A stretch of DNA of 64,000 nt from Polynucleobacter antarcticus (GCF_013307245.1 NZ_CP028941.1:1736001-1800000), one strand, 5' to 3'; shown: positions 1 through 9,192, counted from the stretch's first letter. The notes: generated from the letters alone by a model not told the origin. Numbers and translations: made by a program.

Positions 1-1043
1 GACAGCACTACGCTGACATAACCTGGCACTTGGTGTGGCTTGGTGTTGCGATCAAGCCAGCGAGCAAATGTAAGCTTTTCTGCTTCCGGTGCGATAGCCA
101 TTAATTTTGTACTGTTGAAATGTGACAACACTTTATAAGTCGGCTTTGTAAAGTGCTGAGCAACCCGTTGCCATTCAGCTTGACTAAAGTCATCGTCACC
201 ATTTTTAATGTGAGTCCACTCACCTTCTACTTGGCGCGCAAACTCTTCCGGCCCTAAAGCTTTGACTAGTATTTTGATCCGAGCTTTATACAGATTATCA
301 CGACGGCCAAAGCGGTTGTATACCCTTAGCAGCGCGGTCAAATAACTGGGTAAGACTTGCCATGGTAAGGCTGACTTGATCAATGATCCTAATATGGGTG
401 TGCGGCCCATACCTCCGCCAGCATACAAATCAGCAATTAGCCCTCCCGTACTATTTTTCTTTAACTCAATACCTACGTCATGACAAAGGAGCACAGTACG
501 ATCTTCTTTAGCACCATTAATTGCAAACTTGAACTTACGTGGCAAGTGTGCAAACTCTGGATGTAATGTTGACCATTGACGCAGTAGCTCACAAATGGGG
601 CGAGGATCAATATATTCATCGCTAGCAACACCAGCAAAGGCATCGCTCGTAATATTACGAATACAGTTACCCGATGTTTGAATAGCATGCATTTCAACTT
701 TGGCCAGCTCTGCAAGAATTTCTGGGGTGTCCTCTAAGGTAACCCAGTTAAATTGAATATTTTGGCGTGTTGTAAAGTGCCCATAACCTCGATCATACTT
801 TTCAGCAATCATGGCTAATTGCCTCAATTGCTGAGAGCTCAGCAAGCCATACGGTATAGCTACACGCAACATATAGGCGTGGCGCTGAAGGTAAAGGCCG
901 TTTTGCAGCCTCAAGGGCTTAAATTCATCCTCCGCTAAGTCGCCACTCAGACGCCTTGCCACCTGATCTCTAAATTGAGAAACCCGCTGGTCCACCAGGG
1001 TTTGGTCAATCTTGTCATATTTATACATAACGAGGATTGTCAT
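1..1043 (-). CDS. cysI: Sulfite/nitrite reductase hemoprotein subunit, N-terminal part (gene runs off the window)
   Basis: The minus-strand frame is open from the window edge to an ATG at 1043, with a second in-frame ATG at 1028 (MYKYDKIDQTL...). About 347 codons are visible. They contain the siroheme/ferredoxin-type reductase N-terminal signatures HAYMLRVAIPYG, HFTTRQNIQFNW and TSGNCIRNITSDAFAGV. In this family the protein reduces sulfite to sulfide for cysteine synthesis in the cytoplasm. The four cysteines that bind the [4Fe-4S]-siroheme centre lie in the C-terminal half, which is outside the window, so sulfite versus nitrite specificity cannot be settled here. It is transcribed divergently from the LysR gene at 1211. 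Confidence 0.82.
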   Translation of the reverse strand, partial: MTILVMYKYDKIDQTLVDQRVSQFRDQVARRLSGDLAEDEFKPLRLQNGLYLQRHAYMLRVAIPYGLLSSQQLRQLAMIAEKYDRGYGHFTTRQNIQFNWVTLEDTPEILAELAKVEMHAIQTSGNCIRNITSDAFAGVASDEYIDPRPICELLRQWSTLHPEFAHLPRKFKFAINGAKEDRTVLLCHDVGIELKKNSTGGLIADLYAGGGMGRTPILGSLIKSALPWQVLPSYLTALLRVYNRFGRRDNLYKARIKILVKALGPEEFARQVEGEWTHIKNGDDDFSQAEWQRVAQHFTKPTYKVLSHFNSTKLMAIAPEAEKLTFARWLDRNTKPHQVPGYVSVVL

Positions 1044-1210
1044 GTGCCGTCTTTATTTCAACAAATACTGAATAATCAGCTTGATATAACTAAATTGATA
1101 TATAGAACTAGGGGGCCTTTTCATTAGCCTAAGAACACCTATAGCCAGAACCTAGTATTCCGCCATGGAATAGTGTAAAAATGAACTTTTATGGCATAAA
1201 AAATCTATTT

Positions 1211-2128
1211 ATGGATCGCATACAGGGCATTGCTTTATTTATCCGCGTAGTGGAAACCGGCTCTTTTAGTAAAGCTGCTGAGGATTTAGGGGTGACGCAA
1301 CCGACAGCAACGAAGTTTGTTGCTAGCACTGAAAAGCGTTTGGGTGTGCTCTTACTGCATCGCAGTACGCGCGGTGTCACCACGACTGAAATTGGCAGGC
1401 TGTACTATGAAAAGTGCAAAGTCATCGCAAAAGAAATTGAAGAGGCCGATGATTTAGCCACCCTATCGCAATCCAAAGTCAGGGGTAGACTCACAATCAG
1501 CGCATCGGTTGCTTTTGGAAGACGCGTGCTGACACCGACCATCCTAGATTTCATGTCCCATCATCCTGAGCTTGAGGTGAACCTCAATATGGATGATCGC
1601 TACATCAATCTCATTGAACAAGGCGTGGATCTTGCCATTCGGATGAGGCGCTTACCGGACTCCTCCCTAGGTTCTCGACTCTTAGGCTCCAATCCCTGGA
1701 TGCTCGTGGCCAGTCCTACTTATATCAAGACTCATGCAGCACCCAATACGCCTGAGGATATTCGCGATCACCAAGCCTTAGTGTATTCAACAGTGCAAGG
1801 CGATCATCGTTGGAGCTTTACCAATCAGAGTGGACAAGCTAAAAATATTGAAGTCCAAGGGCCGTTTGCTTCTAATAATTTATCCTCTATCTTAGCGGCT
1901 GCAAGAGCAGGTATGGGAATAGCTGTACTACCTTGCTATGTGGCGCATCAATCCATCAACGATGGGATACTCGCGCCCATTATGGAAGACTGGTCTATTC
2001 CAGAACAAGAGATTCATGCGGTGTATTCCTCACCAAAGCATGTGCCTACAAAAGTAAGTCAGTGTATTGACTGGCTACAGGCTCAATTTAAAGGCGAATG
2101 GTGGAAAGGAATGCCAGCTGGTAAATAA
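1211..2128 (+). CDS. LysR-family transcriptional regulator
   Basis: The protein has an N-terminal winged helix-turn-helix (about residues 5-65, ALFIRVVETGSFSKAAEDLG and PTATKFVASTEKRLG) followed by a periplasmic-binding-like effector domain (about 90-295). About 305 residues is normal for the family. I chose the start MDRIQGIALF at 1211, which is the usual family start; an in-frame ATG at 1181 would add ten residues. It resembles the CrgA/PecT-type LysR branch rather than CysB, so its divergent position next to cysI does not by itself make it a cysteine regulator. The effector is unknown. Confidence 0.85.
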   Translation: MDRIQGIALFIRVVETGSFSKAAEDLGVTQPTATKFVASTEKRLGVLLLHRSTRGVTTTEIGRLYYEKCKVIAKEIEEADDLATLSQSKVRGRLTISASVAFGRRVLTPTILDFMSHHPELEVNLNMDDRYINLIEQGVDLAIRMRRLPDSSLGSRLLGSNPWMLVASPTYIKTHAAPNTPEDIRDHQALVYSTVQGDHRWSFTNQSGQAKNIEVQGPFASNNLSSILAAARAGMGIAVLPCYVAHQSINDGILAPIMEDWSIPEQEIHAVYSSPKHVPTKVSQCIDWLQAQFKGEWWKGMPAGK

Positions 2129-2140
2129 GCTTACAACCAG

Positions 2141-2323
2141 CTAATCACTCCACATCTTCCCTGCGGTAGCCCAATCTGATTTTTTGACATCTTGATAAAT
2201 GATATCGACCGAGTCTGCAGAGCAGCCCATAATCTTCACAGCCGCCTCAGTAATCGCCTGCGCATATTCTCGCTTGACTTCATCAGAACGTCCTTCAAAT
2301 AGCTGAATCTGAATTAAAGGCAT
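2141..2323 (-). CDS. 4-oxalocrotonate tautomerase family enzyme
   Basis: This is a 60-residue protein starting MPLIQIQLFEGR, so that Pro1 is exposed after Met removal; this proline is the catalytic base in the tautomerase family. A strong ribosome site (GGGAGAG) precedes the ATG at 2323, which is why I reject the longer frame starting at 2383. These enzymes form small hexamers and interconvert enol and keto forms of 2-oxoacids. It follows the class II aldolase gene by 17 bp and probably shares its transcript. The substrate is unknown. Confidence 0.85.
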   Translation of the reverse strand: MPLIQIQLFEGRSDEVKREYAQAITEAAVKIMGCSADSVDIIYQDVKKSDWATAGKMWSD

Positions 2324-2340
2324 CTTATCTCTCCCAAAAA

Positions 2341-3075
2341 TTATTGACTTAATAAATGCTGCAAACGCTGATAGGCTGGCCATTCTATTTGACCCTCCTG
2401 CTCTCCGTCAGCACAGAGTTGATGATAGGTCAGCTCACAGACTTCAGGGCTGGGGAGCGTTATATGATCCACATTTCCTGCTAATAACTGAATTGTGCAG
2501 GCCTTGCTCAATACATCCATTAAATAAAAAGCCTGCTGAACGCTGGATCCACAAATCACGCTGCCGTGGTTTCTCAATAAGAGTACTTTTTTATTTCCTA
2601 GATTCTGGATTAGTGCATCTTGCTCGTTTGCCGAAAGCGCTAAACCTTGATACTCGTGATACCCCACATCTTCATAAAAGCGTAAGGCATGTTGTGACAT
2701 AGGAAGTAGGCCCTGCTTCTGAGCCGATACCGCAATCACCGCGTCTACATGCAAATGCAAAACACATTGGGCATCTGCTCGTGCTGTATGAATAGCCCCA
2801 TGAATAGCGAACCCAGACTGATTTACTGGGCCAGTACCCGAGATAATCTCCCCAAGCGTATTCACCTTCACTAAATTTTGGGGGGTCACCTCATGAAACA
2901 GCAAACCAAATTGATTGATGAGGTATGCCCCAGGCTCCTGAGGCAGTGCAGCGGATATATGGGTATAAACGCCATCGCCCCAGCCTAACTTAGCAGCCAA
3001 ACAATAGGCGGTGGCGAGATCTTCTCGAATTTTCTGCTCCTGTGCAGAAATATGGGCTGTCATTTCTTTTTCCAT
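2341..3075 (-). CDS. Class II aldolase/adducin-family protein
   Basis: About 244 residues with the class II aldolase fold. Visible are the N-terminal ATAYCLAAKLGWGDGVYTHIS, the metal-ligand pair in VLHLHVD (near residue 106) and a third histidine in LLRNHGSVICG. The family includes fuculose-1-phosphate aldolase, ribulose-5-phosphate epimerase and non-aldolase decarboxylases, so the reaction cannot be fixed from sequence. The start is ambiguous: TTG at 3078, ATG at 3075 and ATG at 3063 are all in frame. It sits between a PsiE-like gene (28 bp upstream) and a tautomerase, in an apparent three-gene operon. Confidence 0.8.
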   Translation of the reverse strand: MEKEMTAHISAQEQKIREDLATAYCLAAKLGWGDGVYTHISAALPQEPGAYLINQFGLLFHEVTPQNLVKVNTLGEIISGTGPVNQSGFAIHGAIHTARADAQCVLHLHVDAVIAVSAQKQGLLPMSQHALRFYEDVGYHEYQGLALSANEQDALIQNLGNKKVLLLRNHGSVICGSSVQQAFYLMDVLSKACTIQLLAGNVDHITLPSPEVCELTYHQLCADGEQEGQIEWPAYQRLQHLLSQ

Positions 3076-3103
3076 CAACTGAAAAGACTATCTAGGCAGA
3101 CCT

Positions 3104-3484
3104 CTATTCTCGTTCACGTAATCTATTAATGACCCAACAGGAGATCGCGATCATTAAGATGGCACCACTCTCATAAAGAAGAATCGAGGGATCGCCATCC
3201 TTGCCTTGCAGGATGATCAATCTACTCAATGCAGTCATAGCAATAAATAGAGGGATGGTAATGGGAATGCGGTGGCTACTATAGAACGCGCCCAGCATAC
3301 CGAGCACCTCGGCATAAATGAACATCAACAAGAGGTCTTTGAGCTCTACCTTACGTAACTCAATCAGCAACATAACTTCTTGCGCCATGGCGCCTACAGT
3401 AAATAGGGCAATGATGATTAAGAAACCTTTTTCTGTTGTATCTATCAGGCGTTTTACAAACACGGTATTCCCCCTATTTCTCAT
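3104..3484 (-). CDS. psiE: PsiE-like membrane protein
   Basis: A 126-residue protein with four predicted membrane helices (about residues 20-37, 50-66, 73-92 and 105-120) matching the phosphate-starvation-inducible PsiE family, including the ALSRLIILQGKD segment before the last helix. Its biochemical role is unknown. A strong AGGGGG ribosome site lies 6 nt before an in-frame GTG at 3463, so translation may really start there (VFVKRLIDTTEKG) rather than at the ATG at 3484. It lies upstream of the aldolase on the same strand and is separated from the riboswitch gene by a terminator. Confidence 0.75.
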   Translation of the reverse strand: MRNRGNTVFVKRLIDTTEKGFLIIIALFTVGAMAQEVMLLIELRKVELKDLLLMFIYAEVLGMLGAFYSSHRIPITIPLFIAMTALSRLIILQGKDGDPSILLYESGAILMIAISCWVINRLRERE

Positions 3485-3534
3485 CGGTAAGATAGATAAA
3501 GCTTATCAGAATCAAAGCATCTGCGTGCTAATTA

Positions 3535-3564
3535 GCCAAAAAATAGCTGCCCGGAGACAGCTAT
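3535..3564 (-). terminator. Rho-independent terminator after the riboswitch-controlled small gene
   Basis: On the minus strand ATAGCTG and CAGCTAT form a 7-bp stem around an 8-nt loop, followed directly by TTTTTT. It lies between the small ORF (stop at 3591) and psiE (start 3484), which makes the riboswitch transcript monocistronic. Confidence 0.7.
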
Positions 3565-3590
3565 CTTTACTAGCGATACTGAGCTTCCAC

Positions 3591-3779
3591 TTATCGTGTC
3601 GGCATCTGGTTTTCTGCAGAACTACAGTAATTGACTATTGCCTCAGAAAATTTGAGGGATCGATCCCGGTCTTTTCTCAATCGTGTCAGCTCTGCCATGA
3701 TTGGTGAGCTGACGTCCTGAAATACAGCATCTTCATACCCAGGGTGATATGGCGCTTCTTTAACAAATTGCTTAGTCAT
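3591..3779 (-). CDS. Orphan 62-residue protein downstream of a glycine riboswitch
   Basis: I do not recognise this protein. It starts MTKQFVKEAPYHPGYED and is soluble, with a basic stretch (LTRLRKDRDRS) and no membrane helix or signal peptide. I chose the ATG at 3779, about 64 nt past the riboswitch, over the longer frame from 3830, which would begin just 13 nt past the aptamer. It is the only gene between the tandem glycine riboswitch and a terminator at 3535-3564. Glycine riboswitches usually control glycine cleavage or glycine/alanine transport genes, so either this is a small unknown glycine-related protein or it replaced or is a remnant of a larger target. Confidence 0.55.
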   Translation of the reverse strand: MTKQFVKEAPYHPGYEDAVFQDVSSPIMAELTRLRKDRDRSLKFSEAIVNYCSSAENQMPTR

Positions 3780-3842
3780 GTTTGTCCCAATAAACGACCC
3801 GCGTCTTGAAAGGCAATAGCAAGCATTCAATCACGGTTGCCG

Positions 3843-4032
3843 CTCCCCCTGTCCTCGGTACCTGAGAGATTCATATGTGGGCACTAACCCAATATTTGCT
3901 CCTTCGGCGCATCAGCTGAGTGATGACTCTCCAGACGGCGTTTAATTTATACAGTACTTTCCTTGCGGTACCTGAGCGTTCATGGGAGTTTGCGCCTTCG
4001 GTGGAGGTAAACCTCTCTCTCCTGTATATGGG
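3843..4032 (-). promoter_or_regulatory. Tandem glycine riboswitch
   Basis: Two successive aptamers can be read on the minus strand. Each has the family's conserved pieces in order: a GGAGAG 5' strand (near 4018 and 3932), a CCGAAGG-type core followed by GCAA or AGCAAA (near 4004 and 3905), and a closing CTCAGGTACCG (near 3970 and 3860). The two aptamers are joined by a short linker as in known tandem glycine riboswitches. The next gene downstream is the 62-residue ORF at 3591-3779. Confidence 0.9.
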
Positions 4033-4213
4033 TAATTTATATCACATTAGAAGACGCTAAGGACAGAAGTATTTAAAACTTTATTATTTTTCATAATTTG
4101 AACTAATCCGAGAGTGAATCATACGCACTGAAAGTGAGCTAGAACACTACCCATCTTGCTCTCAGGGCTAAATGAAGCTTCGCATAAAAGGCACAGCACG
4201 ATAAAATGGTGTG

Positions 4214-5191
4214 ATGATGAATCAATCTAGAAGAGCATTTTTGAGGCGGGCAATCGCTACCTCCTCTTCTATTGCCATTCCTGCTCTCGCACTACATCAC
4301 AGCCCGAGCTTTGGATCCACTGACAGGTTTAGCATTCACGATCAAGATTGGGTTGATCCTGCGCGCGATCGCCTGGTACCCGTCCGCCTCTATATGCCTA
4401 TGGCTACCGAAAACTCTGCGCCTATTCCATTGGTTATTTTTTCTCATGGTATTGGTGGCTCACGCTTGGGCTATACCTATCTCGGTCGCTACTGGGCCAG
4501 TAACGGCTTTGCCAGTATGCATGTTCAGCACATCGGCAGTGATCGCTCTATTTGGTTTGGAAACCTGTTTAGCTTAGTATCCCGGCTGCAGGAAGCTGCC
4601 CAAGAACAAGAGGCGATTGCCAGGACCAATGACCTCCGTTTTGCTCTAACACGCTTACTAGATAGTCCATTAGGTGGCGCCATTGATAGTAAAAATGTGA
4701 TTGTCGCTGGGCACTCCTATGGATCTAATACCGCTTTACTGACATCGGGCGCACGCGTTCATCGCAACGGGGCCCCTATGGATTTGCGTGACCCGCGCAT
4801 CACAGCAGCTATTCTGATTTCTACGCCGCCCTTTTATGGGCAAACAGCCCTATCGACCATACTAGAATCTGTTGCTATTCCTACCTTGCATGTGACAGCC
4901 ACTGAGGATACGATTCGCATTCCTGGGTACTACAGTGGGTATGAAGATCGACTCGCAATTTTTGATGCCATTGGCAGTAAAACGAAGTCCCTGGTGGTAT
5001 TTGAAGGGGGTACCCATAGTATTTTCACGGATCGCACAAATACCGGTGGCGCCGTTCTGAATCAACAAATAAAAGAGGCCACCCAAGAGTTGAGTCTGGG
5101 TTTCTTAAAGCAGATTACGCGTAAGCAAGATTCGGACATCCTTGATTGGTCTGAACGTCACAAAGCCATTTTATTTAAAGTAGTCGCTTAA
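4214..5191 (+). CDS. Exported alpha/beta hydrolase (PAF-acetylhydrolase/dienelactone-hydrolase-like)
   Basis: The N-terminus has a Tat-type signal (SRRAFLRRA followed by a hydrophobic stretch and a likely cut near residue 35), so the enzyme is probably exported folded. The mature part has an oxyanion strand VIFSHGIGGSR, a nucleophile elbow GHSYGS (near residue 172) and a late histidine in GGTHSIF, forming a Ser-Asp-His hydrolase. About 325 residues fits the predicted dienelactone hydrolase/PAF-acetylhydrolase group. The substrate is unknown. I start at the ATG at 4214; a GTG at 4211 and an ATG at 4217 are alternatives. It stands alone between the riboswitch and htpX. Confidence 0.75.
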   Translation: MMNQSRRAFLRRAIATSSSIAIPALALHHSPSFGSTDRFSIHDQDWVDPARDRLVPVRLYMPMATENSAPIPLVIFSHGIGGSRLGYTYLGRYWASNGFASMHVQHIGSDRSIWFGNLFSLVSRLQEAAQEQEAIARTNDLRFALTRLLDSPLGGAIDSKNVIVAGHSYGSNTALLTSGARVHRNGAPMDLRDPRITAAILISTPPFYGQTALSTILESVAIPTLHVTATEDTIRIPGYYSGYEDRLAIFDAIGSKTKSLVVFEGGTHSIFTDRTNTGGAVLNQQIKEATQELSLGFLKQITRKQDSDILDWSERHKAILFKVVA

Positions 5192-5336
5192 ATAAGGCAT
5201 TTAGACAGCACTGAGGTAGAAGCCTCTTTGCTCATGAGCACGCTTTATATGCCTAGGTAAAATAGGGGTTTTAACAATAGCGTAGCATCAATCTATAGCG
5301 TATTTCGCAGTTTGAGGATCTAAGGAGCCTATTAGC

Positions 5337-6218
5337 ATGAAGCGTATTTTTCTATTTCTAGTAACCAACATTGCCATTATGTTGGTGATCACCATCATTA
5401 TTAATATTTTCGGTCTTGGTCAGATTCTGGATCAAGAAGGTATTGGTCTCGACTTACCCGCTTTGCTCATGCTATCGGCAGTGGTAGGTATGACAGGCTC
5501 CTTCATTTCCTTGGCTATGTCTAAATCGATGGCTAAACATTCCACTGGGGCTTATGTCATTGTGCAACCCCGCAATGAGGGTGAGCAATGGCTGCTGAGT
5601 GCTGTCCAAAGACAGGCTAGCATTGCAGGCATTGGTATGCCAGAGGTAGCGATATACGATGCGCCTGACATCAATGCATTTGCAACGGGTATGTTTCGTA
5701 ACGATGCCTTAGTGGCCGTGAGTACAGGCTTACTGAACGGTATGACGCGTGATGAAGTAGAGGCTGTGTTGGCCCACGAAGTCAGCCACGTTGCCAATGG
5801 TGATATGGTGACCTTGGCACTCATACAGGGTGTCGTGAATACGTTTGTGTTTTTCCTATCCAGAGTAGTTGGTCACATCATTGATCGCGCCGTCTTTAAA
5901 ACAGAGCGTGGTCATGGTCCTGCATATTGGGTAACTACCATCATTGCGCAATTAGTACTAGGCATATTGGCCAGCGCAATCGTGATGTGGTTTAGTCGTC
6001 ACCGTGAATATCGCGCTGATGCAGGAGCGGCGCATTTAGAAGGTAAGCAAAAGATGATTAGCGCCTTAGAGCGTTTGCAAAAATCATCTAATCAGCCGCA
6101 TCTACCTGAACAGTTAGAAGCCTTTGGAATTTCTGGCGGAATGGGCAGCGGACTAAAACAATTGTTTATGAGTCACCCACCACTTGCGGATCGTATTGAG
6201 GCTCTGCGCCGAATGTAG
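5337..6218 (+). CDS. htpX: Membrane zinc metalloprotease HtpX
   Basis: A 293-residue M48 protease with two N-terminal membrane helices (about 5-25 and 38-57), the zinc motif HEVSH (near residue 147), two central helices and a downstream glutamate in [10 protein letters not shown] that completes the zinc site. In this family it degrades misfolded inner-membrane proteins together with FtsH. A good ribosome site (AAGGAG) precedes the ATG. The length is typical. It is convergent with the epimerase gene at 6284. Confidence 0.95.
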   Translation: MKRIFLFLVTNIAIMLVITIIINIFGLGQILDQEGIGLDLPALLMLSAVVGMTGSFISLAMSKSMAKHSTGAYVIVQPRNEGEQWLLSAVQRQASIAGIGMPEVAIYDAPDINAFATGMFRNDALVAVSTGLLNGMTRDEVEAVLAHEVSHVANGDMVTLALIQGVVNTFVFFLSRVVGHIIDRAVFKTERGHGPAYWVTTIIAQLVLGILASAIVMWFSRHREYRADAGAAHLEGKQKMISALERLQKSSNQPHLPEQLEAFGISGGMGSGLKQLFMSHPPLADRIEALRRM

Positions 6219-6283
6219 TGTGAAAATTTGAGGCTTTGCTAGTAACCCTTGCTGTAAGTTTATAGAAAAAATATGCCCCAATG

Positions 6284-7228
6284 CTAAGGGGAATATTTTT
6301 GAGTTGCCTCATAACCAAGCTCTTTTACTGCTCTCTGAATCGACACCGTAAAGGGATAGCCCATTAGGCAAATCATCTCTCGCACTAATGGCGGTCTACC
6401 TGGCAAGGGTAAGTATTTCCAGCCATTTTCAGTAAATCTAGCGAGCCACCATGCTAGCCGTCTTGAGATTGTAAATTTCGGAATCGGATATCCACTGGCA
6501 GTCAATCTTGCCGATATAAAAGAACGGAAGTCTACTGGCTCTCGATCGCTAATAAAAAATATTTGTTCTGTACCAGAGTAAGCCAATGTTTTCTCTACTG
6601 CCTCGCATAAGTTCATGACAGAGCAAACTGAAAAAGGATATCGACCCCCACTAAACCAACCAAATTGACCACGTTCTACTGCTGGACCAATGAGACTATC
6701 AATACTATCCCCAGAGCCCCATACAAAAGTAGGTCGCAGCACTACCGTCTTCATTTTTTTACTTCTGGCAATCAGGACCATTTGCTCTGCTTGCGCCTTA
6801 CTTCTTATGTAAGGTAAAAATTCCTGATTGATTATGGGATAAGTTTCATCGATGTTCATCATAGGTATAGGCCCCGGTATCACGACTGAGGCCGCGCCAA
6901 TAAAGATAAATTGAGAAACACCAGCCTCTTCGGCAGCTACTAGGACGGCTTGCGTTAACAGCGCATTTTGTGTATCGAGAACCTGCTTTGAACTACTGAT
7001 ATCGCGGCATCCCGCAGCATGAATGAAGGTCTCTACACCCTGTAAGCCCTTTGCTAAGGTGCCACTATCGAACAGATCGCCAGGCCAAGCTTGGGCCCCT
7101 CTCTCAAGCATCGCTTTTTCCTGAAGCTCGGAGCGTACGGCACAAATAACCTCATGGCCACTCCCGATCAGGCTGCCTAACAAGTGGCTGCCAATAAAAC
7201 CGGAGGCTCCTGTTAAAAAGATTTTCAT
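6284..7228 (-). CDS. NAD-dependent epimerase/dehydratase (extended SDR)
   Basis: 314 residues with the Rossmann glycine motif GASGFIGSHL at the extreme N-terminus, an aspartate in the WPGDLFD strand and the active-site YIRSK (Tyr-x-x-x-Lys, near residue 140). This is an extended short-chain dehydrogenase acting on a nucleotide sugar, steroid-like alcohol or similar. The late WWLARFTENGWKYLPLPGRPPL segment with aromatic residues resembles the 3-beta-HSD-like branch. The substrate cannot be assigned. It is a single gene on its strand, convergent with htpX. Confidence 0.8.
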   Translation of the reverse strand: MKIFLTGASGFIGSHLLGSLIGSGHEVICAVRSELQEKAMLERGAQAWPGDLFDSGTLAKGLQGVETFIHAAGCRDISSSKQVLDTQNALLTQAVLVAAEEAGVSQFIFIGAASVVIPGPIPMMNIDETYPIINQEFLPYIRSKAQAEQMVLIARSKKMKTVVLRPTFVWGSGDSIDSLIGPAVERGQFGWFSGGRYPFSVCSVMNLCEAVEKTLAYSGTEQIFFISDREPVDFRSFISARLTASGYPIPKFTISRRLAWWLARFTENGWKYLPLPGRPPLVREMICLMGYPFTVSIQRAVKELGYEATQKYSP

Positions 7229-7276
7229 TGGATAATCTGAGTTAGATTGATTTGATGCATATCCAACAAGGTAGAT

Positions 7277-7438
7277 ATGAATAGCCCAATTCCCATTATC
7301 GCCATAGAACTTATTTTAGTTTTTGGAGGAATGGTGCTTTTTGCATGGTGGCAATTTCGCGATCTACGCAAAGAGCGGGAGAAGCGTAAAAAGCTGCCTA
7401 CTCCTACTCTTGATACTAGTGACTCAGAAAAACCTTAG
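7277..7438 (+). CDS. Small single-pass membrane protein (53 residues)
   Basis: The ORF MNSPIPIIAIELILVFGG... has one hydrophobic helix (about residues 6-24) followed by a charged cytoplasmic-type tail rich in Arg, Lys and Glu and ending with prolines. Positive charge after the helix predicts N-out/C-in topology. It lies divergent to the epimerase gene, 48 bp away. I do not recognise a family. The organised amphipathic layout rather than random composition is the reason to call it a gene. Confidence 0.5.
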   Translation: MNSPIPIIAIELILVFGGMVLFAWWQFRDLRKEREKRKKLPTPTLDTSDSEKP

Positions 7439-7464
7439 AGCCACCGCCAATCAGAGTGTCATGA

Positions 7465-7596
7465 CTAGAAATTTAAAGCAGAAATAAAAATTGCACAAAT
7501 ACTGATACCAGAAAATATAACAATAAATACAATGGTGAAATTAGAATAAATTTTAGCTACTTTTTCTTTTATTTGAACTGCTTTACTGTGATTCAT
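7465..7596 (-). CDS. Small membrane protein (43 residues)
   Basis: The ORF MNHSKAVQIKEKVAKIYSNF is followed by a hydrophobic segment (about residues 20-42) and stops directly after it. A strong ribosome site, AGGGGG, lies 4-6 nt before the ATG. It is convergent with the small ORF at 7277-7438. Function unknown; the ribosome site is the main support. Confidence 0.45.
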   Translation of the reverse strand: MNHSKAVQIKEKVAKIYSNFTIVFIVIFSGISICAIFISALNF

Positions 7597-7808
7597 TTCA
7601 ACCCCCTAATAAATTTAATGTTTTACTGATCTAAATTTTGATATAGATTATTTGAGAAATACCTACAATAACTCCTATTAGGCCACTAATTTGAAATACT
7701 TGCTCAAGCACTTTTGTACAAGCATCTAGCACCCCATTTAATCTAAGGATCGCTACAAGTAATAACGGCGATACCTCACCAAGAATTAGTGCTAGAAATT
7801 AAGACAGT
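7597..7808. other. Intergenic segment with a degenerate copy of an accessory-region repeat
   Basis: No gene is evident. Near 7714-7755 the sequence AAGCATCTAGCACC, then a CTAAG motif and TACAAGTAATAACGG, is a degraded relative of stretches at about 22,509-22,560 and 23,845-23,895. It suggests that this intergenic region has hosted the same mobile repeat. Confidence 0.4.
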
Positions 7809-8297
7809 TCAAAAGGGTCCATTTGCCTTCACATTAGTCCAATTTAAGCACATGGCAATCGATACCCAAATGAGATATGGTGCGATCAACCAACTAGAAA
7901 TAGGCGAGTACGATAAGGGTGCAATCATAATTGCTAATACTGATAACCACAGACCAATTGCCTCAATGAGAGCCCAGTCAGGTCTACGCATCCGAAAATA
8001 CAAAAAACTCCAAATTAAATTAAACAAGCCGTTAATAATAAAAAGGATGACTAATATAAGAATCGCTTCATCATCGGGAGCTCGATCATATGCCTTTACA
8101 AAAGCAATGCCTGCACAAATAAAGATGGTTGTCCACATCGGACCAAACAACCAATCGGGCGGCTTCCATGCAGGTTGTTTGAGATTTTTATACCATTCAC
8201 CAATCTCCGTAGCCCAGGCACCGCCAATAGCAACGACCACACCCCAAACTACAGCAAACATGATGGGTTTATTGTCTAGTAGCCATTCTAAATTCAT
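7809..8297 (-). CDS. tspO: TspO/MBR-family tryptophan-rich sensory protein
   Basis: 162 residues with five predicted membrane helices and the family signatures PPDWLFGPMWT (first loop and helix 2) and RRPDWALIEAI (before helix 4). TspO proteins bind porphyrins and are linked to oxygen, light and stress responses in the outer membrane of proteobacteria. An IS3-family element ends 7 bp upstream of its ATG, so its native promoter and ribosome site are separated from it. The IS terminus itself supplies a GGGGAGG about 13 nt upstream, a weakly spaced ribosome site. The IS and tspO share orientation. Confidence 0.9.
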   Translation of the reverse strand: MNLEWLLDNKPIMFAVVWGVVVAIGGAWATEIGEWYKNLKQPAWKPPDWLFGPMWTTIFICAGIAFVKAYDRAPDDEAILILVILFIINGLFNLIWSFLYFRMRRPDWALIEAIGLWLSVLAIMIAPLSYSPISSWLIAPYLIWVSIAMCLNWTNVKANGPF

Positions 8298-8320
8298 ATG
8301 CTTTGGTAATCCTCCCCTTT

Positions 8321-9169
8321 TTAACCTAAGCTAAAAGTAGAGGCTGGTACTGCAAGTGCTAGTTTTTGTTTAGGAGTAATTCCTCCTAAACCCATATTGG
8401 GTCTTTCGTGATTGTAGGTCCACATCCATTTGGTTGCAAAGTCTTGTACTTCATCAATCGATTCAAAGAGGTATTGATTAAGCCAGTCATATCTCACGGT
8501 GCGGTTATAGCGTTCAATATAAGCATTTTGCTGTGGCTTACCTGGTTGGATATAACTCATCTCAATTTGGTGTTTAGCAGCCCATGCAGTCAGGATATTT
8601 CCTACGAGTTCGGGGCCATTATCACAGCGTATTTTTAAGGGCTTGCCACGCCATTCAATGATCTGATCGAGTGACCGGATCACTCGTACTGCGGGCATAG
8701 AAAAATCAATATCAATGGCTAAGGCCTCTCGATTAAAGTCATCGATCACATTAAAAAGGCGGATGGTTCTGCCATCATGAAGTTGGTCATGCATAAAATC
8801 AATCGACCAAGTGTCATTAATGCCTTGAGGTACAGCTAAGGGTAAAGGCTTTTCCCGAACTAAGCGTTTATGGGGTTTAATCCGTAGATTAAGCTCTAGT
8901 TCCTTATCCCTAAAGGGACTTCCCTTGGTCGTAATCCGGTAAACCCGCTTGTGGTTCCAGGTAAATCCCTTCACGTTACGCAAAAATAAGAAGCAAAGAC
9001 CAAAGCCCCAGTTGCGTTGATTGTGAGTAAGACGGATCAGCCAATCGGCAATAAGGGCATTGTCAGAAGACAGCTTAGGGCTATAGCGATAGCAGGTCTG
9101 GCTAATGACAAAGGTATCGCACGCTAAGCGGATGCTCATACGACCCCTTTTTACTTCTTGGCTGGCCAT
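8321..9169 (-). CDS. IS3-family transposase OrfB (catalytic integrase-core part), copy 1
   Basis: The product carries the DDE integrase core: aspartate in [10 protein letters not shown], aspartate in [10 protein letters not shown] and glutamate in [16 protein letters not shown]. The frame stays open upstream to about 9199 (reading [15 protein letters not shown]), so it is normally made as an OrfAB fusion after a -1 shift on the A7G run near 9197-9205. The ATG at 9169 is only an internal possibility. No internal damage is seen, so this copy looks active. Confidence 0.9.
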   Translation of the reverse strand: MASQEVKRGRMSIRLACDTFVISQTCYRYSPKLSSDNALIADWLIRLTHNQRNWGFGLCFLFLRNVKGFTWNHKRVYRITTKGSPFRDKELELNLRIKPHKRLVREKPLPLAVPQGINDTWSIDFMHDQLHDGRTIRLFNVIDDFNREALAIDIDFSMPAVRVIRSLDQIIEWRGKPLKIRCDNGPELVGNILTAWAAKHQIEMSYIQPGKPQQNAYIERYNRTVRYDWLNQYLFESIDEVQDFATKWMWTYNHERPNMGLGGITPKQKLALAVPASTFSLG

Positions 9170-9192
9170 CTCACGGCGGCGAGATGGCCGAG

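Noticed and set aside
473..715. 80-codon minus-strand ORF
   Set aside because: It lies in another frame of the cysI coding sequence, which has clear family motifs; no ribosome site or family resemblance.
7789..8334. 181-codon plus-strand ORF
   Set aside because: Antisense shadow of tspO; the minus-strand frame has the TspO signatures.
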